A DNA stretch of 64,000 nt from Bacilli bacterium (lineage in GTDB: Bacteria > Bacillota_I > Bacilli_A > RF39 > UBA660): contig JAFWJL010000002.1 of assembly GCA_017511605.1 (NCBI GenBank), forward strand, positions 162,042-226,041, written 5' to 3'. Shown here one piece after another: positions 1-7,305 of this stretch (the stretch's first letter is position 1; the number at the start of each line of letters is the position of its first letter). The translations under genes and the position numbers were made by a program. The notes beneath the pieces were generated by a model. That model searched no databases. It saw nothing but the letters and a program-made list of their open reading frames with translations, and had not been told where the DNA came from.

Positions 1-376
1 TAACAAACCCACATTTTTCATATAATTTATGAGCTTCAATTCTAGTCCATCTACAAGTAAGTTGTAAATACATTCCTCCACAATGTCTAGCATATTCTTC
101 AGCATAATCCAACATTTTTTCACCAACGCCATAACCCCTAAAATCTCTAACTACACATACATAATCTATTATATAGTAATGTCTATTTCTAATAGGATTT
201 AATACCTTTGTAAGTAGTAAATAACCAACTACTCTTCCATTGCATTCTGCAACTACTTCATGGAAATTTTCATCTTCAGAAATATCTGTCTTCTTTAATC
301 TACGGAATGCTTCATAAAGCATAATATTAACACCATCAAAATCTTTCTTATCATATTCTCTTACTTTAATTTCCAT
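1..376 (-). CDS. GNAT family N-acetyltransferase (3' end cut by window edge)
   Basis: About 125 residues are readable and the C-terminus runs off the window. The protein begins MEIKVREYDKKDFDGVNIML and carries the acetyl-CoA pyrophosphate loop as VRDFRGYGVGEKML, followed by the usual helix and a motif-B-like CRWTRIEAHKLYEKCGF end, where the Tyr/Phe pair closes the fold. The family transfers acetyl from acetyl-CoA to an amine; the substrate cannot be read from sequence. The ATG at 374-376 has an AGGTG Shine-Dalgarno and lies just downstream of a TTGTAA/TATAAT promoter. It is separated from the next gene by that gene's terminator, so it is probably transcribed alone or heads an operon outside the window. 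Confidence 0.9.
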   Translation of the reverse strand, partial: MEIKVREYDKKDFDGVNIMLYEAFRRLKKTDISEDENFHEVVAECNGRVVGYLLLTKVLNPIRNRHYYIIDYVCVVRDFRGYGVGEKMLDYAEEYARHCGGMYLQLTCRWTRIEAHKLYEKCGFV

Positions 377-397
377 ATTAACACCTACTTTTATTTT

Positions 398-425
398 ATT
401 ATATCAAAATACCAGGAAATTACAA
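398..425 (-). promoter_or_regulatory. sigma-A promoter for the GNAT gene
   Basis: Minus strand TTGTAA, 16 bp spacer, TATAAT with an extended TGA just before the -10. It sits between the terminator of the neighbouring gene and the acetyltransferase start. Confidence 0.6.
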
Positions 426-428
426 TTA

Positions 429-458
429 AAAAAGAAGATAATAATTTATCTTCTTTTA
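429..458 (-). terminator. Intrinsic terminator overlapping the stop of the pentapeptide-like gene
   Basis: Stem AAAAGAAGATAA / TTATCTTCTTTT followed by a T run on the minus strand. The TAA stop at 446-448 lies in the hairpin. Confidence 0.8.
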
Positions 459-1714
459 AATTGTGAACCAATAACTTCTATTAATTTTTTAAATTTAGTT
501 TTTTCTTTATTTTCAGTACTATGTCCTATAGAAACTAAATGCTTTTCTTTTTTCTTTTCTACTATATTTATTTGAACATTTATACCTTGATTATTATAAG
601 ATTTCTCATCTTTCAAATCTATATCAACATCCCATATATTAGAATATTCACTATTCATATAAGCTTTATATTCATCTATAGTCGCAGATTTATTTGGACG
701 TGTTGAACGAGAAATATAACATCCATACACATCAGTTGAAAGATCCTTTTCTTTTACATCTCCTGTTAAAGTAACCCCACTTAAATTACAAAAACATAAT
801 TTAGTTCTTATATTTTCATTTTCCCAACTATCATTTAGTATACCTTTTTCTTGATATACTAAATCATCTAAATTAATAATAATTTTATTTTTAGTATCAC
901 TAAAATCACAATCATCTATTATACAACCTTTGAAATTTGGTTCAACATATACACCATTTAAAATTAATCCCTTTAATCTTTTTTCAGGTAACGTTTGTGG
1001 ATTAATTACAATATTACCTGTTGCATGAGTAAAATTACATTCATCTATTTTTACTCCATCAAAACTTCCAACTATCTCTATATCTGCTAAATCAGTACAC
1101 ATCATTGATTTATATTTTATCTTTTGAGGATCTAATTTTAATTCATTTTCACTTCCACTAAATCTTGTATAATATAGCTTACAATCATCTAGGCTTCCTT
1201 TTAAAGTAACCCCATTAAAATTAGTATTAATTAAATCTTTCTCCATAACTTTATCTAAATCAATAGTCAAATTTCTTAATCCCCTAAAATCAAAACCATG
1301 AATATAAGTATTTGATATATCTACACCTGTCATATCAGCATGTAAATCACATAATGCATAAAACACTTTCTTATTTAAAGTATGATTTTTTCTATTAACT
1401 AATATAGTTTCTATTTGACTACTACTCAACTCAATTTTATCTTCATTGTCAATCTGATTAAGTAATATTTTAGCTAATTCCAAACACATTTTATTATCAG
1501 TTACATAATCATACTCAGGTAATTCTACTTTTTCATCATATAATTCTTCAGGTATCTTAAAATCATCTTCAGATAACTTATATGAAAAAGAAAAACCACT
1601 ATGTACTCTTATTCTTTTACTAACATAATCAGCACTCTTACTACTTGACTCATCCAATAAATTTTTTATTATTTCTTTTAAACTTTTTCCTGTACTTAAA
1701 ACATAAGTTTCCAT
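446..1714 (-). CDS. Pentapeptide-repeat-like protein of unknown function
   Basis: 422 residues. From about residue 130 onward it has irregular repeats of the type DISNTYIHGFDFRGLRN, INTNFNGVTLKG, DDCKLYYTRFSG, DECNFTHATGN, DDCDFSDTKN and CFCNLSGVTL, each with a small or aromatic residue flanked by N/D/G and hydrophobics, resembling a degenerate right-handed beta-helix of the pentapeptide class. The N-terminal 100 residues look helical; the last 60 are charged and end in a basic KFKKLIEVIGSQFKRR helix. No signal peptide or membrane segment. Transcribed alone, from its own promoter to its own terminator. Proteins of this shape are common in gut Firmicutes without known function; a binding scaffold is the most I would infer. 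Confidence 0.6.
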   Translation of the reverse strand: METYVLSTGKSLKEIIKNLLDESSSKSADYVSKRIRVHSGFSFSYKLSEDDFKIPEELYDEKVELPEYDYVTDNKMCLELAKILLNQIDNEDKIELSSSQIETILVNRKNHTLNKKVFYALCDLHADMTGVDISNTYIHGFDFRGLRNLTIDLDKVMEKDLINTNFNGVTLKGSLDDCKLYYTRFSGSENELKLDPQKIKYKSMMCTDLADIEIVGSFDGVKIDECNFTHATGNIVINPQTLPEKRLKGLILNGVYVEPNFKGCIIDDCDFSDTKNKIIINLDDLVYQEKGILNDSWENENIRTKLCFCNLSGVTLTGDVKEKDLSTDVYGCYISRSTRPNKSATIDEYKAYMNSEYSNIWDVDIDLKDEKSYNNQGINVQINIVEKKKEKHLVSIGHSTENKEKTKFKKLIEVIGSQFKRR

Positions 1715-1737
1715 GAATTCATCTCCGTTGTCTATTT

Positions 1738-1766
1738 ATTTTACACAAATAAATATAACTTTGCAA
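1738..1766 (-). promoter_or_regulatory. sigma-A promoter for the pentapeptide-like gene
   Basis: Minus strand TTGCAA, 17 bp, TAAAAT, about 20 bp before the ATG at 1714. Confidence 0.65.
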
Positions 1767-1790
1767 GAAAAAAAGAAGATTACTCTTCTT
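1767..1790 (-). terminator. Terminator of ssb
   Basis: AAGAAGA / TCTTCTT stem with a TTAC loop and a run of seven T on the minus strand; the ssb stop codon TAA lies in the loop. Confidence 0.8.
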
Positions 1791-2112
1791 CTTTAGGTTT
1801 ACTAGATAAAAATGTTATTTTTTCACATATTATTTCTAATTTATTTTCTTTCTTTCCATCTTTTTCTACTACATTAGATTGAATTCTACCCTTTATACCT
1901 ACAATATCTCCTTTAGCACAATATTCACTAGTATTCTCAGCAATTACATCAAAAGCAACACAATCAATAAAATCTGTATCATATACACCTTCTACATTTT
2001 TAAAACTTCTAGGAACAGCAATAGAAATAGTAGCAACCTTAACCCCACTATCAGATTTATTAACAGTAATATCTCTAGTTAACCTTCCAACTAAAACTAT
2101 TTGATTAAGCAT
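1780..2112 (-). CDS. ssb: Short single-stranded DNA-binding protein
   Basis: 110-residue OB-fold protein beginning MLNQIVLVGRLTRD, the classic SSB start, with the FIDCVAFDVIAENTSEYCAKGD core and a final IICEKITFLSS strand. It binds single-stranded DNA as a homotetramer in replication and repair. Bacterial SSBs normally run 150-180 residues and end in an acidic DDDIPF-type tail that recruits partners; here the protein stops at KPKEEE right after the OB fold, so the docking tail is missing. That makes it look like an accessory or competence-type SSB rather than the main copy, which in Bacilli sits between rpsF and rpsR. The Shine-Dalgarno AAAGGAGGTGATC is nearly the full complement of the 16S 3' end, implying very efficient initiation. 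Single-gene unit with its own promoter and terminator. Confidence 0.88.
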   Translation of the reverse strand: MLNQIVLVGRLTRDITVNKSDSGVKVATISIAVPRSFKNVEGVYDTDFIDCVAFDVIAENTSEYCAKGDIVGIKGRIQSNVVEKDGKKENKLEIICEKITFLSSKPKEEE

Positions 2113-2134
2113 AGATCACCTCCTTTCGAGAGGT

Positions 2135-2163
2135 ATATTAATAAATAAAAAAATATTATGCAA
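2135..2163 (-). promoter_or_regulatory. sigma-A promoter for ssb
   Basis: Minus strand TTGCAT, 17 bp, TAATAT, followed by a short leader and a 12-nt Shine-Dalgarno match. Confidence 0.6.
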
Positions 2164-2200
2164 ACGCCCATTTTTTATTTTTTATAAGAAAAAATCACAT

Positions 2201-2229
2201 AAAAAAAGAAAATCCTAAAACGAATTTTC
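2201..2229 (-). terminator. Terminator of the sufSU operon
   Basis: GAAAAT / ATTTTC stem with a 10-nt loop and seven T on the minus strand, downstream of sufU. Confidence 0.55.
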
Positions 2230-2265
2230 ATTTTTACAATTATAAACATTCTCCAAAAAACAAGT

Positions 2266-2691
2266 TTACTTATTTAATTCTTTTAACATTTTTTCTACTG
2301 CTTGCATTGGAAGTAATGCACAATTTTTTCTATTAGGTTGTTTACTTATTTCATCATAAACATTTAATTCTCCTAATAAACTACTATCATATTCTTTTTC
2401 TTCAATCATAGAAACATAATTTTCTAAAATAGATTTTACTTCTTCTACACTCTTACCTATAAAACTTTTAATCATAATAGAAGCACAAGAAGTACTAATA
2501 GCACAAGCTTCTCCATCAAAACGTATATCTTTAACAATTCCATCTTCTATTTTCATCATGAAATCTAAATTATCTATACAACTATCACTCTTAGTATTAG
2601 CTCTTAAATAACTATTATCTTCTACTAATCCTCTATTTGTAGGTTCTTTATAATTATCAAATATTATTTCTCTTTTTAATTCACTATCCAT
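2266..2691 (-). CDS. sufU: SufU, zinc-dependent sulfur acceptor for Fe-S assembly
   Basis: 141 residues of the NifU/IscU fold. SufU takes persulfide sulfur from SufS and passes it to the SUF machinery in Gram-positive bacteria. The zinc ligands are visible: Cys38 and Asp40 in SDSCIDN, Cys63 in DGEACAIS and Cys124 in NRKNCALLP, in the order seen in Bacillus SufU. An additional Cys69 occurs two turns after Cys63 where Bacillus has Ala. The start MDSELKREIIFDNYKEP matches the conserved YKxPxN opening of the family. It lies 8 nt downstream of sufS and is surely co-transcribed with it. sufB, sufC and sufD, normally in the same operon, are absent on both sides. Confidence 0.93.
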   Translation of the reverse strand: MDSELKREIIFDNYKEPTNRGLVEDNSYLRANTKSDSCIDNLDFMMKIEDGIVKDIRFDGEACAISTSCASIMIKSFIGKSVEEVKSILENYVSMIEEKEYDSSLLGELNVYDEISKQPNRKNCALLPMQAVEKMLKELNK

Positions 2692-2699
2692 ATATCCTC

Positions 2700-3893
2700 C
2701 TACAAAACTATTTTAAATATATCATGACTATTTTTTAATACTTCAATTAACTTATCTATTTCTTCATAACTATTATAGAAATACATACTAATTCTAACAG
2801 TATTCTTAATATCCATTTCATCTTTAAGCATCTTAGCACAATGATTACCTGCACGCACTGCTATACCATAATGATTTAAATACATTGAAGTATCTTGTGC
2901 AAAAACACCATCTATATTAAATGCAATAATACCACTATTAATATTCTTATTATAAATAATTATATTATCTATATCTTTAACCTTTTCAAGAAAATATGTC
3001 TTAAGATTAATTTCAGTTTTGTGAATATTCTCCATACCAATACCCATTAGGTATTTAATAGCTTCACCAAGTCCAATAACTTCAGCTATAGCTGGAGTTC
3101 CTGCTTCAAATCTTGTTGGAATAGATTTTAATTCATATGAATTATCTTCTTCAAAGAAAGAATTCATTCCTCCACCATACTTAAGTGGTTCCATTTTTTC
3201 TAATAATTCATATTTTCCTACTAATATACCAACACCAGTAGGTCCACACATCTTATGCCCTGAAAAACTTAAAAAATCAACATTAGAATTCTTGAAATCA
3301 AATTTCATATGAGGTATACCTTGTGCACCATCTACATTAAATATAATATTATTTTGATGACAATAATCACCAATACCTTTAATATCTCTTAAATCCCCAA
3401 TAACATTACTAATCATCGCAAGGCTAACTACCTTTGTCTTATCAGTAACACATTTCTTTATATTTTCCAAAGAAAGTGAATATTCCTCATCCAATGGAAC
3501 ATATTTAATAGTAAATCCTACTTCTTCACTTAACTTAATCCATGGAAGTATATTAGAAGCATGTTCTCCTTTATTTAAAAGAACTTCATCACCCGGTTTT
3601 AAATAATTCTTCATAAATCCAAAAACAACCATATTTAAAGATTCTGTAGCACCACTAGTATATATAACAGTATTAGGATCGCAATTAATAAATTCCCCAA
3701 CTATATTTCTAACATTATCATACATACTATTAGTTTTTATTGCTGAATCATAGTCACCTCTATGTATATTAGATGTATATTCTAAATAATATTTATTCAT
3801 CTCATCAATAACACATTTAGGTTTTAAAGTAGTAGCTGCATTATCGAAATATATTTTTCCATTACTTAATATAGGAAAATCTTCTCTATTCAT
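2700..3893 (-). CDS. sufS: SufS cysteine desulfurase
   Basis: 397-residue PLP enzyme, class V aminotransferase fold, normal length for SufS. It opens with the conserved YFDNAATTLKP. The PLP lysine is in SFSGHKMCGPTGVGIL, the H-A-D region in FNVDGAQGIPH, and the catalytic cysteine in VRAGNHCAKML, which is the group II (SufS-type) RxGxHCA active-site loop. It removes sulfur from L-cysteine as a persulfide, giving alanine, and hands it to SufU encoded immediately downstream. Because the ThiI gene of this window lacks its usual dedicated desulfurase partner, SufS may also feed tRNA thiolation; that is inference. Confidence 0.95.
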   Translation of the reverse strand: MNREDFPILSNGKIYFDNAATTLKPKCVIDEMNKYYLEYTSNIHRGDYDSAIKTNSMYDNVRNIVGEFINCDPNTVIYTSGATESLNMVVFGFMKNYLKPGDEVLLNKGEHASNILPWIKLSEEVGFTIKYVPLDEEYSLSLENIKKCVTDKTKVVSLAMISNVIGDLRDIKGIGDYCHQNNIIFNVDGAQGIPHMKFDFKNSNVDFLSFSGHKMCGPTGVGILVGKYELLEKMEPLKYGGGMNSFFEEDNSYELKSIPTRFEAGTPAIAEVIGLGEAIKYLMGIGMENIHKTEINLKTYFLEKVKDIDNIIIYNKNINSGIIAFNIDGVFAQDTSMYLNHYGIAVRAGNHCAKMLKDEMDIKNTVRISMYFYNSYEEIDKLIEVLKNSHDIFKIVL

Positions 3894-3926
3894 AACTTCA
3901 CCTCCATTTATATAACTTATTCAAAA

Positions 3927-3950
3927 TAATTTAATATAACCATTAAATTA
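3927..3950. promoter_or_regulatory. Inverted repeat upstream of sufS, candidate operator
   Basis: TAATTTAAT and ATTAAATTA are perfect 9-bp arms separated by 6 bp, about 35 bp upstream of the sufS start. The AT-only arms weaken the case because such palindromes arise easily in this genome. Confidence 0.3.
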
Positions 3951-4004
3951 AACTAGTTAATCCGAAATCACCATTATTTTATCACAAAAAATAGTATTTA
4001 TAAA

Positions 4005-4032
4005 TAAAAAAATCAACTAATGTTGATTTTTT
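4005..4032 (-). terminator. Terminator of the acidic coiled-coil gene
   Basis: AAAAAATCAAC / GTTGATTTTTT stem with a short loop, immediately after the stop at 4038. Confidence 0.8.
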
Positions 4033-4037
4033 ATCTA

Positions 4038-5453
4038 CTATGCTACTCTTCTATAAGAATAATTGTCATCACCATAATAATTATTCTCATTAACTAGTGC
4101 TCTAGCATCTCTAACTAATTGATCTAATTCATCTCTATCAGCATCTTTGCTAGCTAATTTCATACGTAATTTTTGATTTTCTAATTTTTCTTTTTCTAAT
4201 TCACGTTTTTGTAAATCACTAACTCTTCTTAAATCATGATATTTTCCTTCAAATGAATCACGTTCTGCTTCAACTTTACTAACTGTTGCTTTTAAATCAC
4301 GAATTTCATCATTTGCAGCATCCATTGCACGAGTTTGAGATTTATATTTTTCAGATAGAGCTTTTCTTGAAGCTTTAACTTTATCTAACTCTTCTTGAGT
4401 CGTAGCTAATTCTTCTTTTGCTCTATTTAATTCTTCTTTTTGTTCAGAATTATTTTGCATTAAACTTCTAATAACATTAGCTGCATCTGAATAAGTAGTA
4501 TTCTCTTCTAATGCTGTATTATCATCAATATCATTATACTCAGTACCATATTCATCATCTTCTGTATATTTATCAATACTATCTATTTGAACTTCTGAAT
4601 CACTAAATCTATCTTCAGGTCTAACAACAGTATTTTCAATTTCACTATACAATGAATTTAAATTATCTTCTTTTTCACTCATAGATTTTAAAGCTCTATC
4701 AGTTTCAGCTTCTTGTAAGTAATCTTCTTGATCACTAACTATTTCTAATCCTTCACCACTATCTACTTCTTCAGTATTAGTTTCATTTTCTACATCAAAT
4801 GAAATTCCTTCAATAGGCATATCTGAAACAACTTCATCAGTTGGAATAGTTATTTCTTCTCCTAAATCTGTTTCTGATGGTTGAACTCCTTCTTGAACAG
4901 GAGTAACTTCTGTACTTGGAACACTATCAGTATTAAATACACTACTTAATTCTGTAGGAGCTACATCTACTGGAGCAAATCCCTCATTAATGTTTTCAAC
5001 AACAGGTTCTGTTTCAGGAACTGATGTTATTACATTTTCTTCTACTGGTTGAACCCCTTCTTGAACAGGAGCAGCTTGTTCTACTGCTACACTGTTAGGA
5101 ACTATTTCTACTTCTTCCTTAACTATTTTTTGTTCAGGTATAGAAAACTCTAAAACTTCAGTATCTGCATTATTTTTTGTTATATATAATTTATCTTTAT
5201 CTTTAGCAATAAAACTATAATACTCATTATTTACTAAATTATTTCCATTTGCATCACAGATAGTAATATCTGAAAATTGATCATTATATAAATATCTACC
5301 TTCAGGACTCATCTTAGCATTTATTTTATCTTTAATTTGTGCAGATGTGGAAACTAATTTATTTGTTGATAGAGGATCCATTCTTGATTTATTTGCTTCG
5401 ATAACACTCTCTGAAACTGGTTCAGCTGGTTCTACTAATAATATTTCTGCCAT
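4038..5453 (-). CDS. Acidic protein with C-terminal coiled coil, unknown function
   Basis: 471 residues from MAEILLVEPAEP; I chose this ATG because GAGGAGG lies 6 nt upstream. The first 115 residues form a compact domain (SPEGRYLYNDQFSDITICDANG). Residues about 120-320 are a disordered acidic linker rich in E, P, V and T containing the repeated phrase PVQEGVQP. Residues about 325-450 are a continuous heptad-rich coiled coil (EELNRAKEELATTQEELDKV), and the end is a Tyr-rich tail. No signal peptide or membrane segment, so cytoplasmic and probably oligomeric. It starts 1 nt after the 83-residue gene, in another frame, and the two look functionally linked. I do not recognise a characterised family; a cytoskeletal or division-scaffold role is only a guess. 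Confidence 0.65.
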   Translation of the reverse strand: MAEILLVEPAEPVSESVIEANKSRMDPLSTNKLVSTSAQIKDKINAKMSPEGRYLYNDQFSDITICDANGNNLVNNEYYSFIAKDKDKLYITKNNADTEVLEFSIPEQKIVKEEVEIVPNSVAVEQAAPVQEGVQPVEENVITSVPETEPVVENINEGFAPVDVAPTELSSVFNTDSVPSTEVTPVQEGVQPSETDLGEEITIPTDEVVSDMPIEGISFDVENETNTEEVDSGEGLEIVSDQEDYLQEAETDRALKSMSEKEDNLNSLYSEIENTVVRPEDRFSDSEVQIDSIDKYTEDDEYGTEYNDIDDNTALEENTTYSDAANVIRSLMQNNSEQKEELNRAKEELATTQEELDKVKASRKALSEKYKSQTRAMDAANDEIRDLKATVSKVEAERDSFEGKYHDLRRVSDLQKRELEKEKLENQKLRMKLASKDADRDELDQLVRDARALVNENNYYGDDNYSYRRVA

Positions 5454-5454
5454 A

Positions 5455-5706
5455 CTATACCTCCTCAACTACTTTAATTGACTTATTAACACAAGGTATA
5501 AGTAAATTACCTTGACTATCAATTAATCCTATATTTTGTGCTTTTGTCATTGGATCTACTGCTTCCAATAATGAAGTAGTAACAATATGATTTCCATTAG
5601 AAAGATCTTGTTTAATATAGTATCTAGATCCATCTTCCATATCAACATATGAACATGGAATATCATTTCTACCATTCCATTGAACTAATCCACTTTTAAT
5701 TTCCAT
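5455..5706 (-). CDS. Small protein partner of the acidic coiled-coil protein
   Basis: 83 residues from MEIKSGLVQWNGRND; a GTG nine bases further upstream is part of the AGGTG Shine-Dalgarno and is not the start. The sequence predicts beta strands (VDMEDGSRYYIKQDL, IGLIDSQGNLLIPCVNKSIKVV) and resembles in style the N-terminal domain of the next gene, which begins 1 nt after this stop. The pair may be a single ancestral protein split into two reading frames, or a true two-gene operon; the good ribosome site of the second gene favours the operon. No family recognised. Confidence 0.6.
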   Translation of the reverse strand: MEIKSGLVQWNGRNDIPCSYVDMEDGSRYYIKQDLSNGNHIVTTSLLEAVDPMTKAQNIGLIDSQGNLLIPCVNKSIKVVEEV

Positions 5707-5793
5707 ACTATGCACCTACTATCTATTATAATCTACTATTAATTATATCACAAAAAAATAGCAAAACAACCATTTTTATTAAAAATATATAAA

Positions 5794-5822
5794 TTGCATT
5801 CTTTTTATTTATAAGTTAAAAT
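5794..5822 (+). promoter_or_regulatory. sigma-A promoter for the 5838 gene
   Basis: TTGCAT, 17 bp, TAAAAT. The -10 ends 16 nt before the ATG. Confidence 0.65.
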
Positions 5823-5837
5823 TAAATTGGTGATTTT

Positions 5838-6566
5838 ATGAATAAACAAAAAAAACTATTACTAGAAAGAAGTATATTCATACTTATAGTATTTGTAGCC
5901 CTAGGAGTAATAGTAATTACTGAAAAATTTGGTAATATAATGATTCCTAAAGCTTCTAAAAAAATTAATACTTATGTTGATGAAAAATATAAAGATTTAA
6001 ATTTAAAAACAAATGACGTAACATTTAAAAATACTACATATACTATGAAAGTAGAATCTAAAGAAAATAAACATCATTACTTTTATATAAACTACTATAA
6101 TAGAAAAATAACTGATACTTATAAAAAAGACTATGTAGAAGGAAAAAACTTATTAAATTATCTTAAAAAGAAATTAAAGAAAGAAATAAATAATAAAACT
6201 AATACAAATTGTGATATAGAAATAACTTCTACTCTAGATAAATATACTGAGTTAGTTCAAGAAAAAATAATAAAAGAAGATAACCTACTAGAATTAAAAT
6301 TCTATATAATAAAAAAAGAATTAGTAATAGATAAATGGGATGAAGAAACAATTACTAATAAAATAAATAACTTCTTAGAAAAATTTGAAAATATAACTCC
6401 AAAAAGTTACACAATCACAATAACTAATAAAGAAGATATAACTGAGTCTATTGAAATAAAAAATATAACTAATGAAGTAACTAAAGAAATAATCAGTGAT
6501 ATAATAAATAATAAGAAAAGTGATTTATTAAAAGAAAATAAAATTACTTATAAATATTTAAATTAG
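5838..6566 (+). CDS. Single-pass membrane protein of unknown function
   Basis: 242 residues. A basic start (MNKQKKLLLERS) precedes one membrane helix at about residues 13-31 (IFILIVFVALGVIVITEKF), giving an N-in signal anchor with some 210 residues outside. The extracellular part is rich in Lys, Asn, Thr and Ile, with alternating strands and helices and no cysteine pair or enzyme motif that I can see. It is followed after 8 nt by the HIT-family gene with an AGGAGG site, so the two form an operon. Function unknown. Confidence 0.7.
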   Translation: MNKQKKLLLERSIFILIVFVALGVIVITEKFGNIMIPKASKKINTYVDEKYKDLNLKTNDVTFKNTTYTMKVESKENKHHYFYINYYNRKITDTYKKDYVEGKNLLNYLKKKLKKEINNKTNTNCDIEITSTLDKYTELVQEKIIKEDNLLELKFYIIKKELVIDKWDEETITNKINNFLEKFENITPKSYTITITNKEDITESIEIKNITNEVTKEIISDIINNKKSDLLKENKITYKYLN

Positions 6567-6574
6567 GAGGATTT

Positions 6575-6967
6575 ATGGAAGATTGTATTTTTTGTAAAAT
6601 TATAAAAGGGGAATTACCTTCAAAGACTATTTATGAAGATAACTTAATTAAAATAATAATGAATATTAATCCAGCTACTAATGGACATTTATTAGTACTA
6701 CCTAAAGAACATATGACTAATATAATGGATACTACTGATGAAGTAATAATGCATTCATTAAAAGTTATTAGAGAATTATATCCTACATTAAAAGATAAAC
6801 TTAATTGTGAAGGATTAACTATATCTCAAAATAATGAATTAGGCCAAGAAATAAAACATTTTCATATTCATCTAACACCTAGATATAATAATGATTTATT
6901 AGAATTTAACTACAATAAAGACATGTTATCAAGTCTAGATGAAATATATGATAAATTAAACAAATAA
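6575..6967 (+). CDS. HIT family protein (histidine triad hydrolase)
   Basis: 130 residues starting MEDCIFCKIIKGELPSKTIYED, the typical Hint/HIT opening with a CxxC pair. The catalytic triad motif is HFHIHLTP, a match to HxHxHxx. HIT proteins hydrolyse nucleoside phosphoramidates or dinucleotides such as AMP-amines in the cytoplasm; in Bacillus the homologue is Hit (YhaE). Length and start agree with the family. Its ribosome site AGGAGG is optimal. The gene ends at a shared bidirectional terminator facing the two small spore genes. Confidence 0.93.
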   Translation: MEDCIFCKIIKGELPSKTIYEDNLIKIIMNINPATNGHLLVLPKEHMTNIMDTTDEVIMHSLKVIRELYPTLKDKLNCEGLTISQNNELGQEIKHFHIHLTPRYNNDLLEFNYNKDMLSSLDEIYDKLNK

Positions 6968-6994
6968 AAAATACCGAAAGGTATTTTTATTTTT
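6966..6994. terminator. Bidirectional terminator between HIT and the YjcZ-like genes
   Basis: AAAAATACC-GAAA-GGTATTTTT with T runs on both strands, serving the HIT operon from the left and the micropeptide pair from the right. Confidence 0.8.
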
Positions 6995-7082
6995 AATAAG
7001 TTAGTGTATTAGTAAATAGAATAGCTAATAATATATAAAGTACTATAACTATTAAACCTCCGTTAAAATTAGTTTTTTCCAT
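6993..7082 (-). CDS. YjcZ-like membrane micropeptide, second copy
   Basis: 29 residues: MEKTNFNGGLIVIVLYILLA followed by ILFTNTLTY. It has the layout of the YjcZ/SscA sporulation micropeptides: a short polar head with a Gly pair, then a single hydrophobic helix of about 18 residues. It has a strong GGAGGTG ribosome site 7 nt before the ATG and lies 13 nt after the first copy, so both come from one mRNA. In Bacillus such peptides are made late in the mother cell and aid spore assembly or germination. Similarity is one of shape and size, so the family call is tentative. Confidence 0.6.
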   Translation of the reverse strand: MEKTNFNGGLIVIVLYILLAILFTNTLTY

Positions 7083-7095
7083 TTAATTCACCTCC

Positions 7096-7185
7096 TTAAA
7101 TACGTGCGCCTAGAATAATGATTAAAAGTATAAATAAAACAAGTACGATTGCTCCACCAGTTGTATTTGATCCACAATTAGTCAT
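7096..7185 (-). CDS. YjcZ family sporulation micropeptide
   Basis: 29 residues: MTNCGSNTTGGAIVLVLFIL followed by LIIILGARI. The GGA(I/L)VLVLFILLIII helix with a small polar tail is the hallmark of the YjcZ/SscA family of tiny spore proteins (about 25-50 residues, one membrane helix). GGAGGAAT lies 8 nt before the ATG. First gene of a two-gene unit whose upstream DNA carries a sigma-K-like element rather than a sigma-A promoter. Too short for ordinary gene callers. Confidence 0.75.
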   Translation of the reverse strand: MTNCGSNTTGGAIVLVLFILLIIILGARI

Positions 7186-7216
7186 GAATATTCCTCCTTC
7201 TCTATTGTCTTCAAAG

Positions 7217-7243
7217 TATTCTATGGCAAAATAAAAAATATGT
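7217..7243 (-). promoter_or_regulatory. sigma-K-like promoter for the YjcZ pair
   Basis: Minus strand AC, 16 bp, CATAGAATA, which fits the late mother-cell consensus AC-N16/17-CATAnnnTA. The same arrangement occurs before the CotD-like gene. Confidence 0.5.
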
Positions 7244-7252
7244 TCATATTAT

Positions 7253-7281
7253 TTGCAAGAAAAAGAAATATTTGTTATCAT
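7253..7281 (+). promoter_or_regulatory. sigma-A promoter for prsA
   Basis: TTGCAA, 17 bp, TATCAT, divergent from the YjcZ promoter. Confidence 0.6.
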
Positions 7282-7305
7282 TGATTATGTACAGGAGGAT
7301 TAATT

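Noticed and set aside
4870..5070. Repeated string around PVQEGVQP as a possible CRISPR-like or mobile repeat
   Set aside because: The two copies encode the same peptide inside a low-complexity linker; no spacer periodicity.
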